From Hypholoma sublateritium FD-334 SS-4 (Eukaryota; Basidiomycota; Agaricomycetes; Agaricales; Strophariaceae): 64,000 bases of DNA. Below, piece by piece: positions 11,570-22,830 of this stretch. How positions within the stretch are numbered: the first letter of the stretch is position 1; every line of letters starts with the position of its first letter. Below the pieces are notes generated by a model. It worked only from the letters and a program-made list of their open reading frames with translations. It was not told where the DNA came from and did no database searches. The translations under genes were made by a program, and so were the position numbers. The stretch covers positions 62,001 through 126,000 of the forward strand of contig KN817556.1 of assembly GCA_000827495.1 (NCBI GenBank), in the 5' to 3' direction.

Positions 11570-12640
11570 ATCTAGGCTTGTTAATTCTTCTGCTCTCATC
11601 TCAGTTCTTCTAGCTTCAGCACTTCACTAAGAACTCCGCTTCACGTATATTTCACCATCTTCTGTTGTTTTGTGGCACATTCTGACTTCGATCGATTGCT
11701 TATAGCGAGTTCGCTCGTCCAGTTGATCTCTGTCAACGAGTCGTCATCAATCCTGAATATTTGAATTGTGAGTGAGCGTCTTTTTGCTCTCTTAATTACG
11801 TCGCTGACTCGTCATTATCAGTCACGCAGAGGACTGCTCTCGTTATCCCAATTTGGCTTGCCACACACCACTTGGACCCACAGCCACATTACGGACACAC
11901 ATCCTTCGAGCCCAACACACTCTTTGATAGCCTTCGCTACGCTATCATGCTCGTGAATTCCGCACATGGTGAGTTAATTTTGCGCGTCTCTCAACCTTTT
12001 GCGTTCTAATTCAGACCATGCAGTCCATTTTTCTCCCCTTGTTTTTTCGCATTCCGTTTCTTCTTTTTTATCATTATTCTTAATTTATTCACGATGCACC
12101 CGTACAACAAATCATCTGATATGATCACGCCCTATTTATTCCACACGGAACGTCTATTAGTGTCTATTAACGTTCGTCGAGCCATAATTGCTCAATTATA
12201 CCCTTGATCCAGCACACTGGAAACGATATTATATGTAGTTCTAAAGAAAACCAGCGTTTCACATGACTCCCCCGAACTCCTTGATGGAAGTAAATCTTCA
12301 GATGAACAGTCGCAGTGACTCACGATCGTGAACATTCTCATCGAGCATAGAATTGATGAGCACGCCAATCGCTTTTATACATTACACGCCCGAGGTTCCA
12401 GCGCTGGGTGAGCCGCTCACGGAGAAAGTTTATATTACAGGGTAGGAACGTTCCCAGCCACGCCCGCGCCATATATACCCGCTGTCCAGGAAGCTTGGGC
12501 CTTCTTTCCTTGGCTATCTATAGCGACGAGTGCAGTGCTCTGCGCAGCCTGTCAGGCGGCCTTAATACATTTCCCCCTTCCTTTCGCGCTGCACCGCACC
12601 CACGCTATGTGCACGCGATCGAGATATGCAGCAGACGGCC
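11570..12640. other. intergenic region right of the palindromic element
   Basis: No supported gene. Some stretches have plausible splice donors (for example GTGAGT at 11768 and 11968) and acceptors, but no conserved frame joins them. Composition shifts to GC-rich near 12,600. Confidence 0.4.
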
Positions 12641-14929
12641 CCTAGATTCGCGATGCCCGTGATGACGAGCCGTGGAGTGGGCCCCAAGCGCGGGCACGAA
12701 GCACGTACGCGACGGCAGGACGCGTTAACGGGCACCCTGGTTCTTCCCTGTATGGGACCGCTGGAAGTACCTCGCCGCCGCCTGCGCGAGGGTATTTCCG
12801 CCGTGGGCAGTCAGCGCGTGCGCACACGCATACGGCCGGGGTGCCGGGCGGCAGGTCCCGCGGGCGACGTGCGTCGTGGGTGGGTACATGCATCTGGGCG
12901 CATGCGCGTGGGTGTGGGGTGGTTCCCACAGGCACTGCTCGACAACTTGACGGCGCCTTGTCGACGAGATCGCGGGTGAGTGGCCCTCCCCGGGCACGAG
13001 GCGGCCATAGTGCGGTGTGCGCACGCTGGTGCGTTCCGCGCCCAAGCCCCGCGCACAGCAGCGGCGGGGAGGGGCGGCGGGCGGCACGCACGCACCCCGG
13101 CGGCGCACGGTGCCGCGACGCGCAGCAGAATTTGGCCTGGGCTTCGAAGTGTGCTTCTGCTTCTCGTAGTGACGACAGCGACGTCGACAGCGACGGCGCC
13201 GCGACAGCGCGATGTATACTTAGAGCATGCGCACGCCGGCGCTTCTCTCGTCGCGCGGCGTGCATGCCCGTCCCACTGCAATTAATGGTATCACGCTGCG
13301 CCACGCCCAGCGTGGGTGCGCCGCAGGCAGGCACGCGCGGTATACATAGCGCGCGCGTTCCCGCGGGATGCGCTGGTGCTACTTGCTTCTCTGCGCACAG
13401 CGCAATCGCGATCTCGCGCCGGGCCCTCGGGCGCGCCCCACGGCTGCGCCGACAGCGTGTGACCCGCGCGAGGCTTGGCGTGTGCTGGCCGGGGCGCAGT
13501 GCGCGGTTGTGGTCCGTGGGTAGGGGACGCGTGGGTCTGGGACGCGCGCGGCGGGAACGATGTGGGGGTGGCGTGCGCGGGTGCTGTGCTGTGCTGTGCG
13601 GCGCACGCGTTAGGCGCCCGTGATCGTGCCCGCAGGCAGACAGCGCAAGTGGTGTGCGCGCCGCCGTACCCCACGCCGCGGCGACGCACATGTACCGCTC
13701 AGTCCACCTCGCACACACGCCGTTTTTGGCGCGTTCTGGCGCGAGCCCCGTCCGCCGACGCCTGTCCTCCTGTGCCCGGTGCCCACGAATAGCACGCACA
13801 CGCACACCCAGCGCAACTACCCGCATCGCACCCGCTATACATAGCCCCTCGCCAGGCGCACGCCCGAGCTCAAGATAGACGCGCTTCTCCACCGCCGCCG
13901 CGCTGGATCGCTGGATCGGCGGCCGCAGCTCCGCCGCGCAGGGATCATCGCGCGCCCGTCTTCTGGCAGTCTAAGGTCGGCTCTTCTATTGACTGGTCTT
14001 CTATTAACTGCCATGTACCAACCATCCTGGGCGCCGTCGATCGCGGCGCAGCCCGGGCGCAGAAATAGATAGCGTTGCGTGGGAGGCGCGCGGGCGCGGC
14101 CGCGCTGGTGGTGGCTTCTGCGTGGGTGGGTGTGTCGCGCTTCGCCGACCGGGCTGTCTGTTTTGTGCGTTGGTGCCCAGGGCTGCGCGGGGGATACTCG
14201 GAAATTATTACGCACACGCACACGCACACGAGCGCGGCGGCGCGCCATGCACGGTGGGGTCGCCCGTCTGGCCGCTGGCGGGCAGGCTGCAGACCCGCGC
14301 CGGACGCTCACTCTACTTGGCAGATTGTGATTGTGATTGTGGCCCTGTGGGCGCCGGGCGTCCATCATTCCACCGTGCAGACCGAGTTTTCGATCCCGCT
14401 GGCTACAAGATGCGCTGCAGCCCTCTTTTGTCGTGCGTCGTCAAGGTAGGAGTATTTACATGGTGATATATTACTATCCACAACACACGATCTCTGGTTG
14501 ATCATTCCTTTTCTGCAGTATGAAGTCACGACCGGATCGCCTGGGGTGGTCTCGCTGCGTCTAAATGTGCCGCGTCACTGGCAGTCTCTTCTCATATCTA
14601 AAGTGCCCGCAGTCAGCCCTGTGTTCATAACACGACTTGACCGGGGCGTAGCCACGCGCTACCTGTCCCGCATACACATGTAGTTCCTGCATCACAGCCC
14701 TAGCTGATTCTGAAAGAGCCCCAGCCCAAGCCTAGATTTAATGCACATAGGTTCAGCATGACGGCATTGAGAGTCCTCGAAAATTTCTCTCGTGCGGCGT
14801 GCTGCGTGGGGCCGTAATCACGGTATAATCCACCGCACAATAGCTTGATCAAATGAAAAAGTACAACGCACGCCGATCGCGGGGCGTCGAGTCCGGACGG
14901 TGTGTACATACGATCTGCGTTCACGCGAC

Positions 14930-15545
14930 CGGTATCGCCCCTGGTGTCTGCCTCCAAATCGCCAAAATCGACAGTTCCTTTCTTCTCGCAGTACCCTATT
15001 TTCACACTCTAACTTTACCTGCTCAGTACGTACTTCGCCCCGCGAAAAAGCGGCCTGGATGCGTACCGCACAGCGCAGCGACGACCGGCTCGCCGTTCTT
15101 GGTATTTTATCGTTACAATATGCGACCGGGATCGCCCTCGTTTCTACTTCTATAACGCCCGGATCGAGCGTTCCTTTCTTCTCGTATCTGCGTCCGCTGT
15201 TTACCCTATTTTCCGCAGTGGATCGGCACTGCTGCAGGGCGCAAGGCGGGGTCGACTTTCGAACTTGAGTCTGCACAATAAGCTAGCAATGAGCAGTATA
15301 CAGCGCACACCGGCGGCGAGTCCGGCGCGCAGGCACACATGCGTATGTATGCGATCTGTCTTCTGCGGTAATCGTCCTCTTATCATTATGCGACCGGGAT
15401 CGCCCTTATGTCTGCTTCTAAATCGCCCGGATCGACCGTTCCTTCCTTCCTTCTCGTACTTACCCTATTTTCATACTCTACCTTGACCTCAATGGCCCGG
15501 GATCGGCACTGCGCCCCGCGAAAAAGTGGCCACAACCCGTTCATG
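14930..15545. repeat. three degenerate tandem units of about 125-150 bp
   Basis: Blocks starting near 14,930, 15,118 and 15,390 share GACCGGGATCGCCC, then a TCTGCTTCTAAATCGCC-like segment, GATCGACCGTTCCTT, TTCTCGTA and ACCCTATTTTCA; CCCCGCGAAAAAG follows in the first and third. They lie in the less GC-rich interlude of the block. No coding signal. Confidence 0.65.
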
Positions 15546-17375
15546 GCAGGTCGACCGCCGACAGCCTGAGTGCCTAAGTGCCTAGGGCCCAGATTGCCTT
15601 CAAGCTCAAGTTCGCCTCAAGCCTGTCAAAGCGTACCGTACCCTCGGCCGCTGCGTGGAAATGGGCCTCGCGGCGGCTCGGTCGGGATGACGGTATTCTA
15701 AATAGAGTTCTCGAAACTCAGTTGGCCTCCCCTCAGGCTGTATGTACGCACATCGCTCATTTCATAAACGATAATTACGACGCGCCTTCGTGTGTCCATG
15801 ACGTCCCCATCCTTTCGAGCTCGGACCACAGCGTTCCTCATTCTCGATTTCGCACTCGCTGAAAATATATTATGACAGCCAAACGCCGGCCTGCTCTGCT
15901 TGGTTTTGTCCAATCTTTGCCTCAGCGAAGCGAAGCAGATCTTGTGCTCATGATTATGACACGCTTTCGTGTGTGTTCCCATCCACAGCTTTCCTCTGTT
16001 GAATTTCATATTTACCGACCATCAAATACGACGGCCTGCGCTCCTTGGACCTTCGCCGCTGCGAAGCAAGACTTGACTGACATCACCATCTCATGCAAGG
16101 TACACAATACGCGTGTAATTCTACAACAACAAACAACACGGTAAAATACAGTAGGTCCGTAATACTACACATCTACAAATCCGGACAAAGCACAGGCACA
16201 GGTCCTAGCGTAGCGTAGCGTCCATTTTCCGGCCCTTGTCCTGTCCTGTCCACAGCGCACAGGCACGAGCGTCCATTTTCCAGCCCCTTGTTTTGTCCTG
16301 TCCGATACCCAATACCCAAAGCAGACAGACAGGCGGCACGGACCAGACCGGGGTGGGAGGGCCGAGCGCCGATATGCAGGATGGAATGGAGGTGGGGTGG
16401 GCGGGTGAATAATGATACGGCCCCGGCGCGCGGGGGGAGAGGTGGGTGGGTGGGGCGGAGGGGGGCGGCGCGCCCCGTGGGCGAGCGAACGGGCGTGCTG
16501 ATGCGTGCGTCCCAGCTGGCGGGAGGGCACGCGCGGGGAGGGCAGGGCAGGGCAGGATGGAGTGGGGTGCAGTGGAGTGGCGAGGCGCAGGCGGGCGGGT
16601 GGGGAGACGGGGAGACGGAATGTGCGTGCGTGCGTGCGCTGGTTTTTCGGCGGACGGCGGGGCCGGCGGGCGTATGAGTGGATGCGGTGGGGTGAATCGA
16701 GATGAGGTCATGGGTGTTTGCGTAGTCGGTGTGAGTCGAGATGAGGTTAGATGAGTCGAGATAAGTCAGATGAGTCGATACGGGACAGGGCGAATGAATG
16801 CACACTCCCGCCGAGCCGGACGCCGGAGCTGAGCCGAGCCGCCCCGGGGTGGGCGCGAGCGCGGGGAGCACGAGCATGCGCTGCGCATCGGTGCCCACTT
16901 CAACCACAGCTGCGCCGCGGACTCCCCCACTCCCATCAGCGAGACGAGACGAGACGCGACCTAGAAGAGAAGCCCCCGGGGCGCGCCAAATATAGCACAC
17001 GCACACACAGGCAGGCAATCTGGGCTCGCCAGCCGGCGATCTGCGTCCAATCCGTCTCCGCGTGCACCGCCTGGACCTGCAGCAGCCCCGGCCTGGCCCC
17101 GTGCGCCGTGCCAGCTCCAGTGCACCGTGCGAGCACCCACCCGAGGCAGCTCCGCGCCTGCGCCTGCGGCCGTGCACCGCCAAAGAGGCGAGGCGAGCCC
17201 GCACCTGCTCCGCTGCGCACGCGGGGTGCGCAGGCGCCCATCGTCGTGCCCGCCTGTGTCACCGCACCGCACGCAGCGCACCCCACCCTCCTCCTCCCAT
17301 CCACTCCGGCTCGGCCTCCCCTACCCCAGCCTCCCCGCCCCCTCCGTCGGACAAGGAGAGAAGGGGGCAGGGCGC

Positions 17376-18262
17376 TCAGAACGCCGCAGCGCACTGGTAC
17401 GCGGGCACCTCGCCCCACTGCGCGAACGCGTGGTACGCGGGCGGCCCCGCCGCCATGCCCGTGCTGTTCGTCATCGCCATGCCCATGCCCATGCCAAACC
17501 CACCGGTGGGGCTGGTGGTGGTGGGGCTTGCAGCGGGGAAGGCGTTGGGGAAGGCGTTGGGGAAGGTATTACTGGTGAAGGCGTTGTTGGGGAATGTATT
17601 GGTGGGGAATGCGTTGTTGGGGAATGCGCTGCTAGAGAACGCAGCGCTGAAGTTGCGCCCCGCGTTCGCACTGAGCGCCTGTGCGGCCTGCGCCTGCGCG
17701 AGGTAGAACGGGTCCGTCGTCGTGAACAGCGAGGCGCCCGCGGGCGAGGGTGGCGGGGCGTCTGCCCATGCGGCGCCGCAGGCGCTCGTCGGCGAGGGGC
17801 CGTTGCTGCTGCTGGCGCTGTAGCAGCTGTTGTTATTGCTGCTGTTGGTGTTGGTGGTGTTGATGGTGTTGGTGCCATAGCTCGCCGGCAACAACAGCGC
17901 CTCGACCATGCGCTCGTCCGAGTCCTCGTCCATCTCCTCCATCTCATTCACTGCGGGCGCGGGTACAGGCGAGCGCGCGCGCGGCGTCGGGCACGGCGGC
18001 GTGCGGGCGCTCGCAGTCGGGCGCCGGCCGCGGTGGTGGTGGTGCGCCGCCGGCGCGGGGGCGACGCCGAAGAGGGACTCGGCGAGCTGCGCCTGAAGAA
18101 GGGGCAGTGAGCACGGGGGAAAGACAAAGGGGAAGAAAAGGGGGAGACAAAGGGGGGAGGAAAAAGGAAGCGTACCTGCAGCAGCGCCAAATCCCGCGCC
18201 TCCTGCCCGATGTGCGCCCCGCTGAGGGACGCGACGAGGTCGTCGACGCTCATGCTCGTCAT
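17376..18262 (-). CDS. conserved fungal protein of unknown function with Asn-Phe-Pro repeats
   Basis: Two exons (18262-18176 and 18092-17376) joined by an 83-bp GT-AG intron encode 267 residues, starting MTSMSVDDLVASLSGAHIGQ. The N-terminal helix continues across the intron as EARDLALLQ then AQLAESLFG, and I recall similar starts in other basidiomycete proteins. Then come a His run, a Pro/Arg-rich linker, an acidic patch EMEEMDEDSDERMVE, an Asn/Ser/Thr-rich stretch and an FTTTDPFYLAQAQAAQ segment. A run of NAFPN/NTFPN repeats (about residues 205-235) is followed by a GFGMGMGMAM run. Codon use is strongly GC-biased like the surrounding block. It is the only gene I can support inside that block. 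Function unknown; mostly disordered. Confidence 0.75.
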
Positions 18263-19899
18263 CTTCTTCTCTTCGCCGTGTGCGTTCCCGTAAGAGTAAA
18301 AGCGTGCGTGTGGGTGTGTTGCAGGAAGAGTGCGCTGGGCGGCTGATGTGCTGGGGGTAAGTAGGGTGGGGGGGGGGTGGGGCGAAAGCAAGGCGCCGCC
18401 CGCAAACGGCAGCGCGTAAATAGCGTGCCAGGCCGGTCCGCGCCCCCCTCCGGCCGGCGATCGATCGCCCGATCGTATCGAGATGTGATTGTGATATCGG
18501 ACTTGGGTACATCATTACATCTATACATCTTTGCGAATCTACATCCTTACCAGGCAGACCTCACCAGATGTTATGAAGGCTTACATAGGACGCAGCGGTG
18601 ATTGGGTTCGCGCTATTTGCGCGTGGGACGGTAACCTTATTTGAGGTATTGTGCGGCGGGTCCTCGGTCGGTGGGTGCGCGGTGCGTGGGTTGGTGGTGC
18701 GTGGCAGCGTGGTGGGTGGGAGGAGGAGGAGGAGGTGGGTGCGGGGTCCAGGCGCGCCTGGGGCGGAATAGCGATAGCGCGCGCGTGCCGCACCTATGCA
18801 CCCACGCACCCACGCACGCACCCCACCCGCTGTCCGTGTCCGTGGCTCGGCGTGCGTGTACGCTACTCACTAACTTACTTACCACCGGCCCCGCCCCCGA
18901 GGCGCGAGCTTTCGTCTCGTGCAGTCCCCGAGCGCGTGCAGTCCCGTGCATTGCAGCATCCGTCATCCGTCATCCGTCATCCGCATCCGCCGCAGCCCTC
19001 CCGAGCCCGAGCCCGCCCGAGCGCCCGAGCGCGGATCACGATGCAGCAGTGGCACGCGCTTGGCGCCTGGCTGAACGCCGCGCCGGGGATGAGCCCGCGG
19101 CACGCAGGCACGCAGGCTCGCCTGCGGGTCGGGACTCGGCGACATGTGTGCGTGTGCATGTACATGCTGCACGCCACAGACGGCGGCGCGACGCGCTGCA
19201 CGGTCCCGAGCGCAGTGCGGACTGGGGCGAACCGCACGAGTCATACTCCCCTTCGCCCACGTCGCCTACGCACCTCGACACGCGCGGCAGACAGCACGCA
19301 CGCCCTCACCCCACCCACCAACCAACCATCAAGCGCGCCGCATGCCGCCCGCCGCCCGCGGCGTTCCGCGCGCCTCGCTACCCCGCGGCATACGCATGCT
19401 GCACGCCGCCGCCGCACATTACGCCCACATGCATATCGCATCGCATCGCACGCGACGCGACGTGCTGAACGCTGCCACTCGGCCCCGCGCCGAGGTACAA
19501 ACCGCGCGCGCCATACCACCCTTCAGCTTCATCCATCCCCACCGGCCACGTCGCTTACGCGGCTACGTGGCTACACGCCCGCTGCCTCCCCACCCACCCA
19601 CCATCAAGCGCGCCGCCTGCCGCCCGTCGCCCGCGGGATCCGCGCCACCCCGCCTCGCCACCCCAACCCCCGCGGGCGGGCGGCGCGCACGCACGCACGC
19701 CACCGTGCCTGCACCGCCGTGCGGCGCGCGGCGTCTTCTAGCCGCGCTTCGCGCGTTAGCCTCGCGTTCTAGCCAGGGGGGGAGGCGGCGCTGCGGATCC
19801 TCGCGCCGGATCTGCGTGCATTCCCGCTGTCTCGCCTCGCCTCGTTCCGGATTCCGTGGGGGCGGCGTCGGTGCGCCGGCGCCGCCTGGAGGTGGGGTA

Positions 19900-22830
19900 A
19901 GGTGGGGTGCGCGACGACACAGATGAGGGTGGACGCGCCGCTGGCGCGACGCACGGGTTTCAGCGAGCGCCAGCGCATCTCATGTGGACGCGCCGAACCA
20001 TGCCCGTCGTCAGGCTCCCCATCTTCTACGCTAAGCCATCTGCCCGAATAGGCGTGGTACGCGCCCGGACGCGTTCTAGCGCTTCCCCGCACCGCCTCCG
20101 CACCGCCTCGTCGTCTTCCCCATCCTTCCCCATCCCCATCTTCGTCCTTCCTCGTCCCCATCCCATCTCCGTCCCCATCTCCTTCCCCAGCCCCATCTCC
20201 TTCCCCACCGCTTCCCCTTCTCCATCTCCTTCCCGTCCCCTTCGCCATCACCTTCTCTTTCGCACGTCCACGCCACGGCGGTAGGTGTTAGACGCGTAGG
20301 TGTCATGCGCGTAGGCATTAGACGCGCATGCGCGTTTTCCACAGCCTCCTCGTCTTCCACATCCCCATCTCCTTCTCCATCTCCATCCCCGTCCCCATCT
20401 CCTTCTCTTCCCCCATCCCCATCCCCATCGCCTTCTCCTTCTCCATCCCCATCATCTTCTCTTTCGCACGCCAACACGCACGCCACGCACCGGAGTGCGA
20501 TCCGGGCGCATATAATAGACGTTGGCAGGCAGTAGGCGCGCAGGTGTTACGCGCACAGGTGTTAGGCGCGCATGCGCGTTCCCCACAGCCTCCTCGCCTT
20601 CCACATCCCCATCTCCTTCTCCATCCCCCATCGCCTTCTCATCCCCATCCTCATCCCCATCCCCGTCCCCGTCCCCATCACCTTCTCCTTCGCACGCCCA
20701 CGACGTACGCGCATGAGCGGCCCAGGGGACGGCGCCGGAGCGCGATCCCGGGGTCGGCGGGCGTGGGCAGGTGCTAGGCGTTAGGCGCGCAGGTGTCAAG
20801 CGCGCATGCGCAGCGCCGCGAGCGGAGGCGCGGGCGGGCTGTCGGTCGACGCTCACCGCCCACCGCTCAGCGGTCAGAACCCATAAGTAAACACAGTGCG
20901 CGCCCCGCGTTCCGCCCGTAGCATCGTGCCCAAGCGCCACTCACCGCACTGCGTCCGTCCCATCCCGCGCCCGAGCCGTCTTTGATGCGCTCGAGACTCG
21001 GACTGATCTGCATCGCCAGGGCCGCGTTCGGGCTCGTCCCACGCCGCACGCACAGTGGTTCGGGGTTAGCGCGCGGCGCATGCGTTCGGCGCCGGTGACC
21101 GGGGGGGATGCCACGCACGCCTTTCACGCGCTGCGCGCCTGAGCCAGGCGTGGCGCCTTGTTCGCTTGTATGGGTGGGGATAACGTGAGGCGGAGGGCGG
21201 ACGGATGCCATTAGGCGCTGGCGACCGAGCGGGGCATGCCGCGCCCGCCCTCCGCGTCTGAGTGCTCCGCGCCTTGTTCGTTCGGACGGGCGGGGATAAT
21301 TACTTAAAACTGAGTGCTGATCGTCCGCTGTTCGGCGCTTGGTGCCACCACCAAGCACGAGCAGGCCAACGTCTCGCACGCGCGTGTGCACTGCTCCGGC
21401 TGACGCAGACCTATTCGGACGCGAGGTTGTGGTCGTGCGTTCCTCCTCGAATGTGAACAGTACAGTAAAGGAACATGCTCGCCGGCTGCCTTCTCCGACC
21501 GCGCGCGAATAACGAATGAGACGGATCGCCTGGCGATGTCGACGAGCACAAGGAGTTCTAGCGCCCTCCGGCGCCCTGCCCTCCCGCGCTTCACGCCCAC
21601 GCCCTACGCCTCAAGCCCCACGCCTGTGCGCGCGTTCGAAGGTGGAAGCGCCGCTGGACGATGCACGGGTTTCAGCGAGCGCCGCAGCGCATCTCATGTG
21701 GGAGCCGCCGAATCATGTTCGTCGTCAGGCTTTCATCTTCTACGCTAAGCCATCTGCCCGAATAGGCGTGGTACGCGCCGGGACGCGTTCTAGCGCTTCC
21801 CCGCACCGCCTTCCCCACCGACTCGTCGTCTTCCCCATCGCCTTCTCATCCCCATCTCCTTGTCTTCCCCATCCCCATCCCCACCGCCTTCTCCTACCCC
21901 ATCCCCATCCCCATCCCCATCCCATCTCCCCCATCGCCTTCCTCATCCCCATCACCTTCTCTTTCGCACGCCCACGCCACGCACCGGCGTAGCCGCGGCG
22001 CGGAGTACAATCCCGGCGTGTAGGCGTGCAGGGAATAAGCGCGCACGCGCGTCTGCTTATACCACGTGGTGCAGAAAGCGGAGGCGCGCGAGCGGACTGT
22101 CGGTCGACGGTCACCGTTCAGCGCTCATCCACGCAGGCCTGGCGTTCAACGTTCCACCCCTAAGCATCGCGCCTCTTACAACGCAGCCCTGCCGACCCCC
22201 GTCGTCCCACCGAATCGCGGGACCCGCGCCCGAGTCGTCTTCGAGGCTGACTGAATCGTCAGGGCCGCGTTCGGGCTCGTCCCACGTACGCCGCACGCAC
22301 AGTGGTTCGGGTTGGCGCGGCGCATGTATTAGGCGCCGGCGACCGGGCGGGATACGCGCACGTCCTCCGCTTCTGATGGGCGAGGATGACTATTTATGTA
22401 AAACCGAGTGCTGAGCGTCTGCCGTTCAGCGCTCAGCGCCGTGCAAGCTGTACGCATACCGGTGTGCGCGATACCCCTCCCCCGGCCCAGGCGGCACGCG
22501 CGAGTAGGCCAACGTCGCACAGGCGCGTGTGCATTGCTGCGTCACTGCGGCAGACGCAGACGCAAACGCAGATTCGCGCGGTCGACAGGACGCGTGTGGG
22601 GTTGGGGTCGTGCGTTCTTCCTCGAGTGCGAAGAATAAAGGAACGCCGCCATCGCGTTGCGATGTGCGCCGGCTGCCTTCCCCTATCGTGCGAATAACGA
22701 ATGAGACGGATCGTCCAGCGGTGTCGACGAGCGCAAGGAGTTCTAGCGCCCGCCCGGCACACTGCCCTCTCACGCCTCACGCCGAACCGCACCGCGCACG
22801 CGCGTTCGTCGCTTGTTCGCAGCATGCTGC
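19900..22830. repeat. tandem segmental duplication within the GC-rich block
   Basis: Copy 1 (about 19,925-21,640) and copy 2 (about 21,645-22,830) share, in the same order, GCACGGGTTTCAGCGAGCG, CTTCTACGCTAAGCCATCTG, the CCCCAT-rich tract, CTGTCGGTCGACG, GCCGCGTTCGGGCTCGTCCC, GAGTGCTGA-CGTC, and GAATAACGAATGAGACGGATCG. Copy 1 is longer because it contains extra pyrimidine-tract units. No coding signal accompanies the similarity. Confidence 0.75.
20090..20811. repeat. periodic ~240-bp units: pyrimidine tract plus GCGCATGCGC palindrome
   Basis: Three consecutive units each hold a CCCCATCTCC-type pyrimidine tract (20,110-20,260; 20,345-20,470; 20,590-20,700), a TTCTC-TTCGCACG segment, a GTGTTAG-CGCG segment and the 10-bp palindrome GCGCATGCGC at 20,324, 20,568 and 20,802 (spacings 244 and 234 bp). 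A fourth tract, with a mutated palindrome, lies at 21,820-22,050. Confidence 0.75.

Noticed and set aside
12642..13892. 416-codon minus-strand open frame
   Set aside because: Lies in the stop-poor GC block, overlaps other long frames on both strands, and shows no domain, splice logic or natural amino-acid composition (Arg/Ala/His-heavy).
18641..19926. Several overlapping frames of 260-370 codons on the plus strand
   Set aside because: Three frames open at once is a composition effect; none has recognisable motifs.
20076..20486. Asp/Gly repeat protein frame (GDGDG) on the minus strand
   Set aside because: It is the translation of the CCCCAT pyrimidine tract, with no gene context.
20090..22050. 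CRISPR-like appearance of regularly spaced palindromes
   Set aside because: Fungal nuclear DNA; units are ~240 bp and the spacers are related to each other, not unique.
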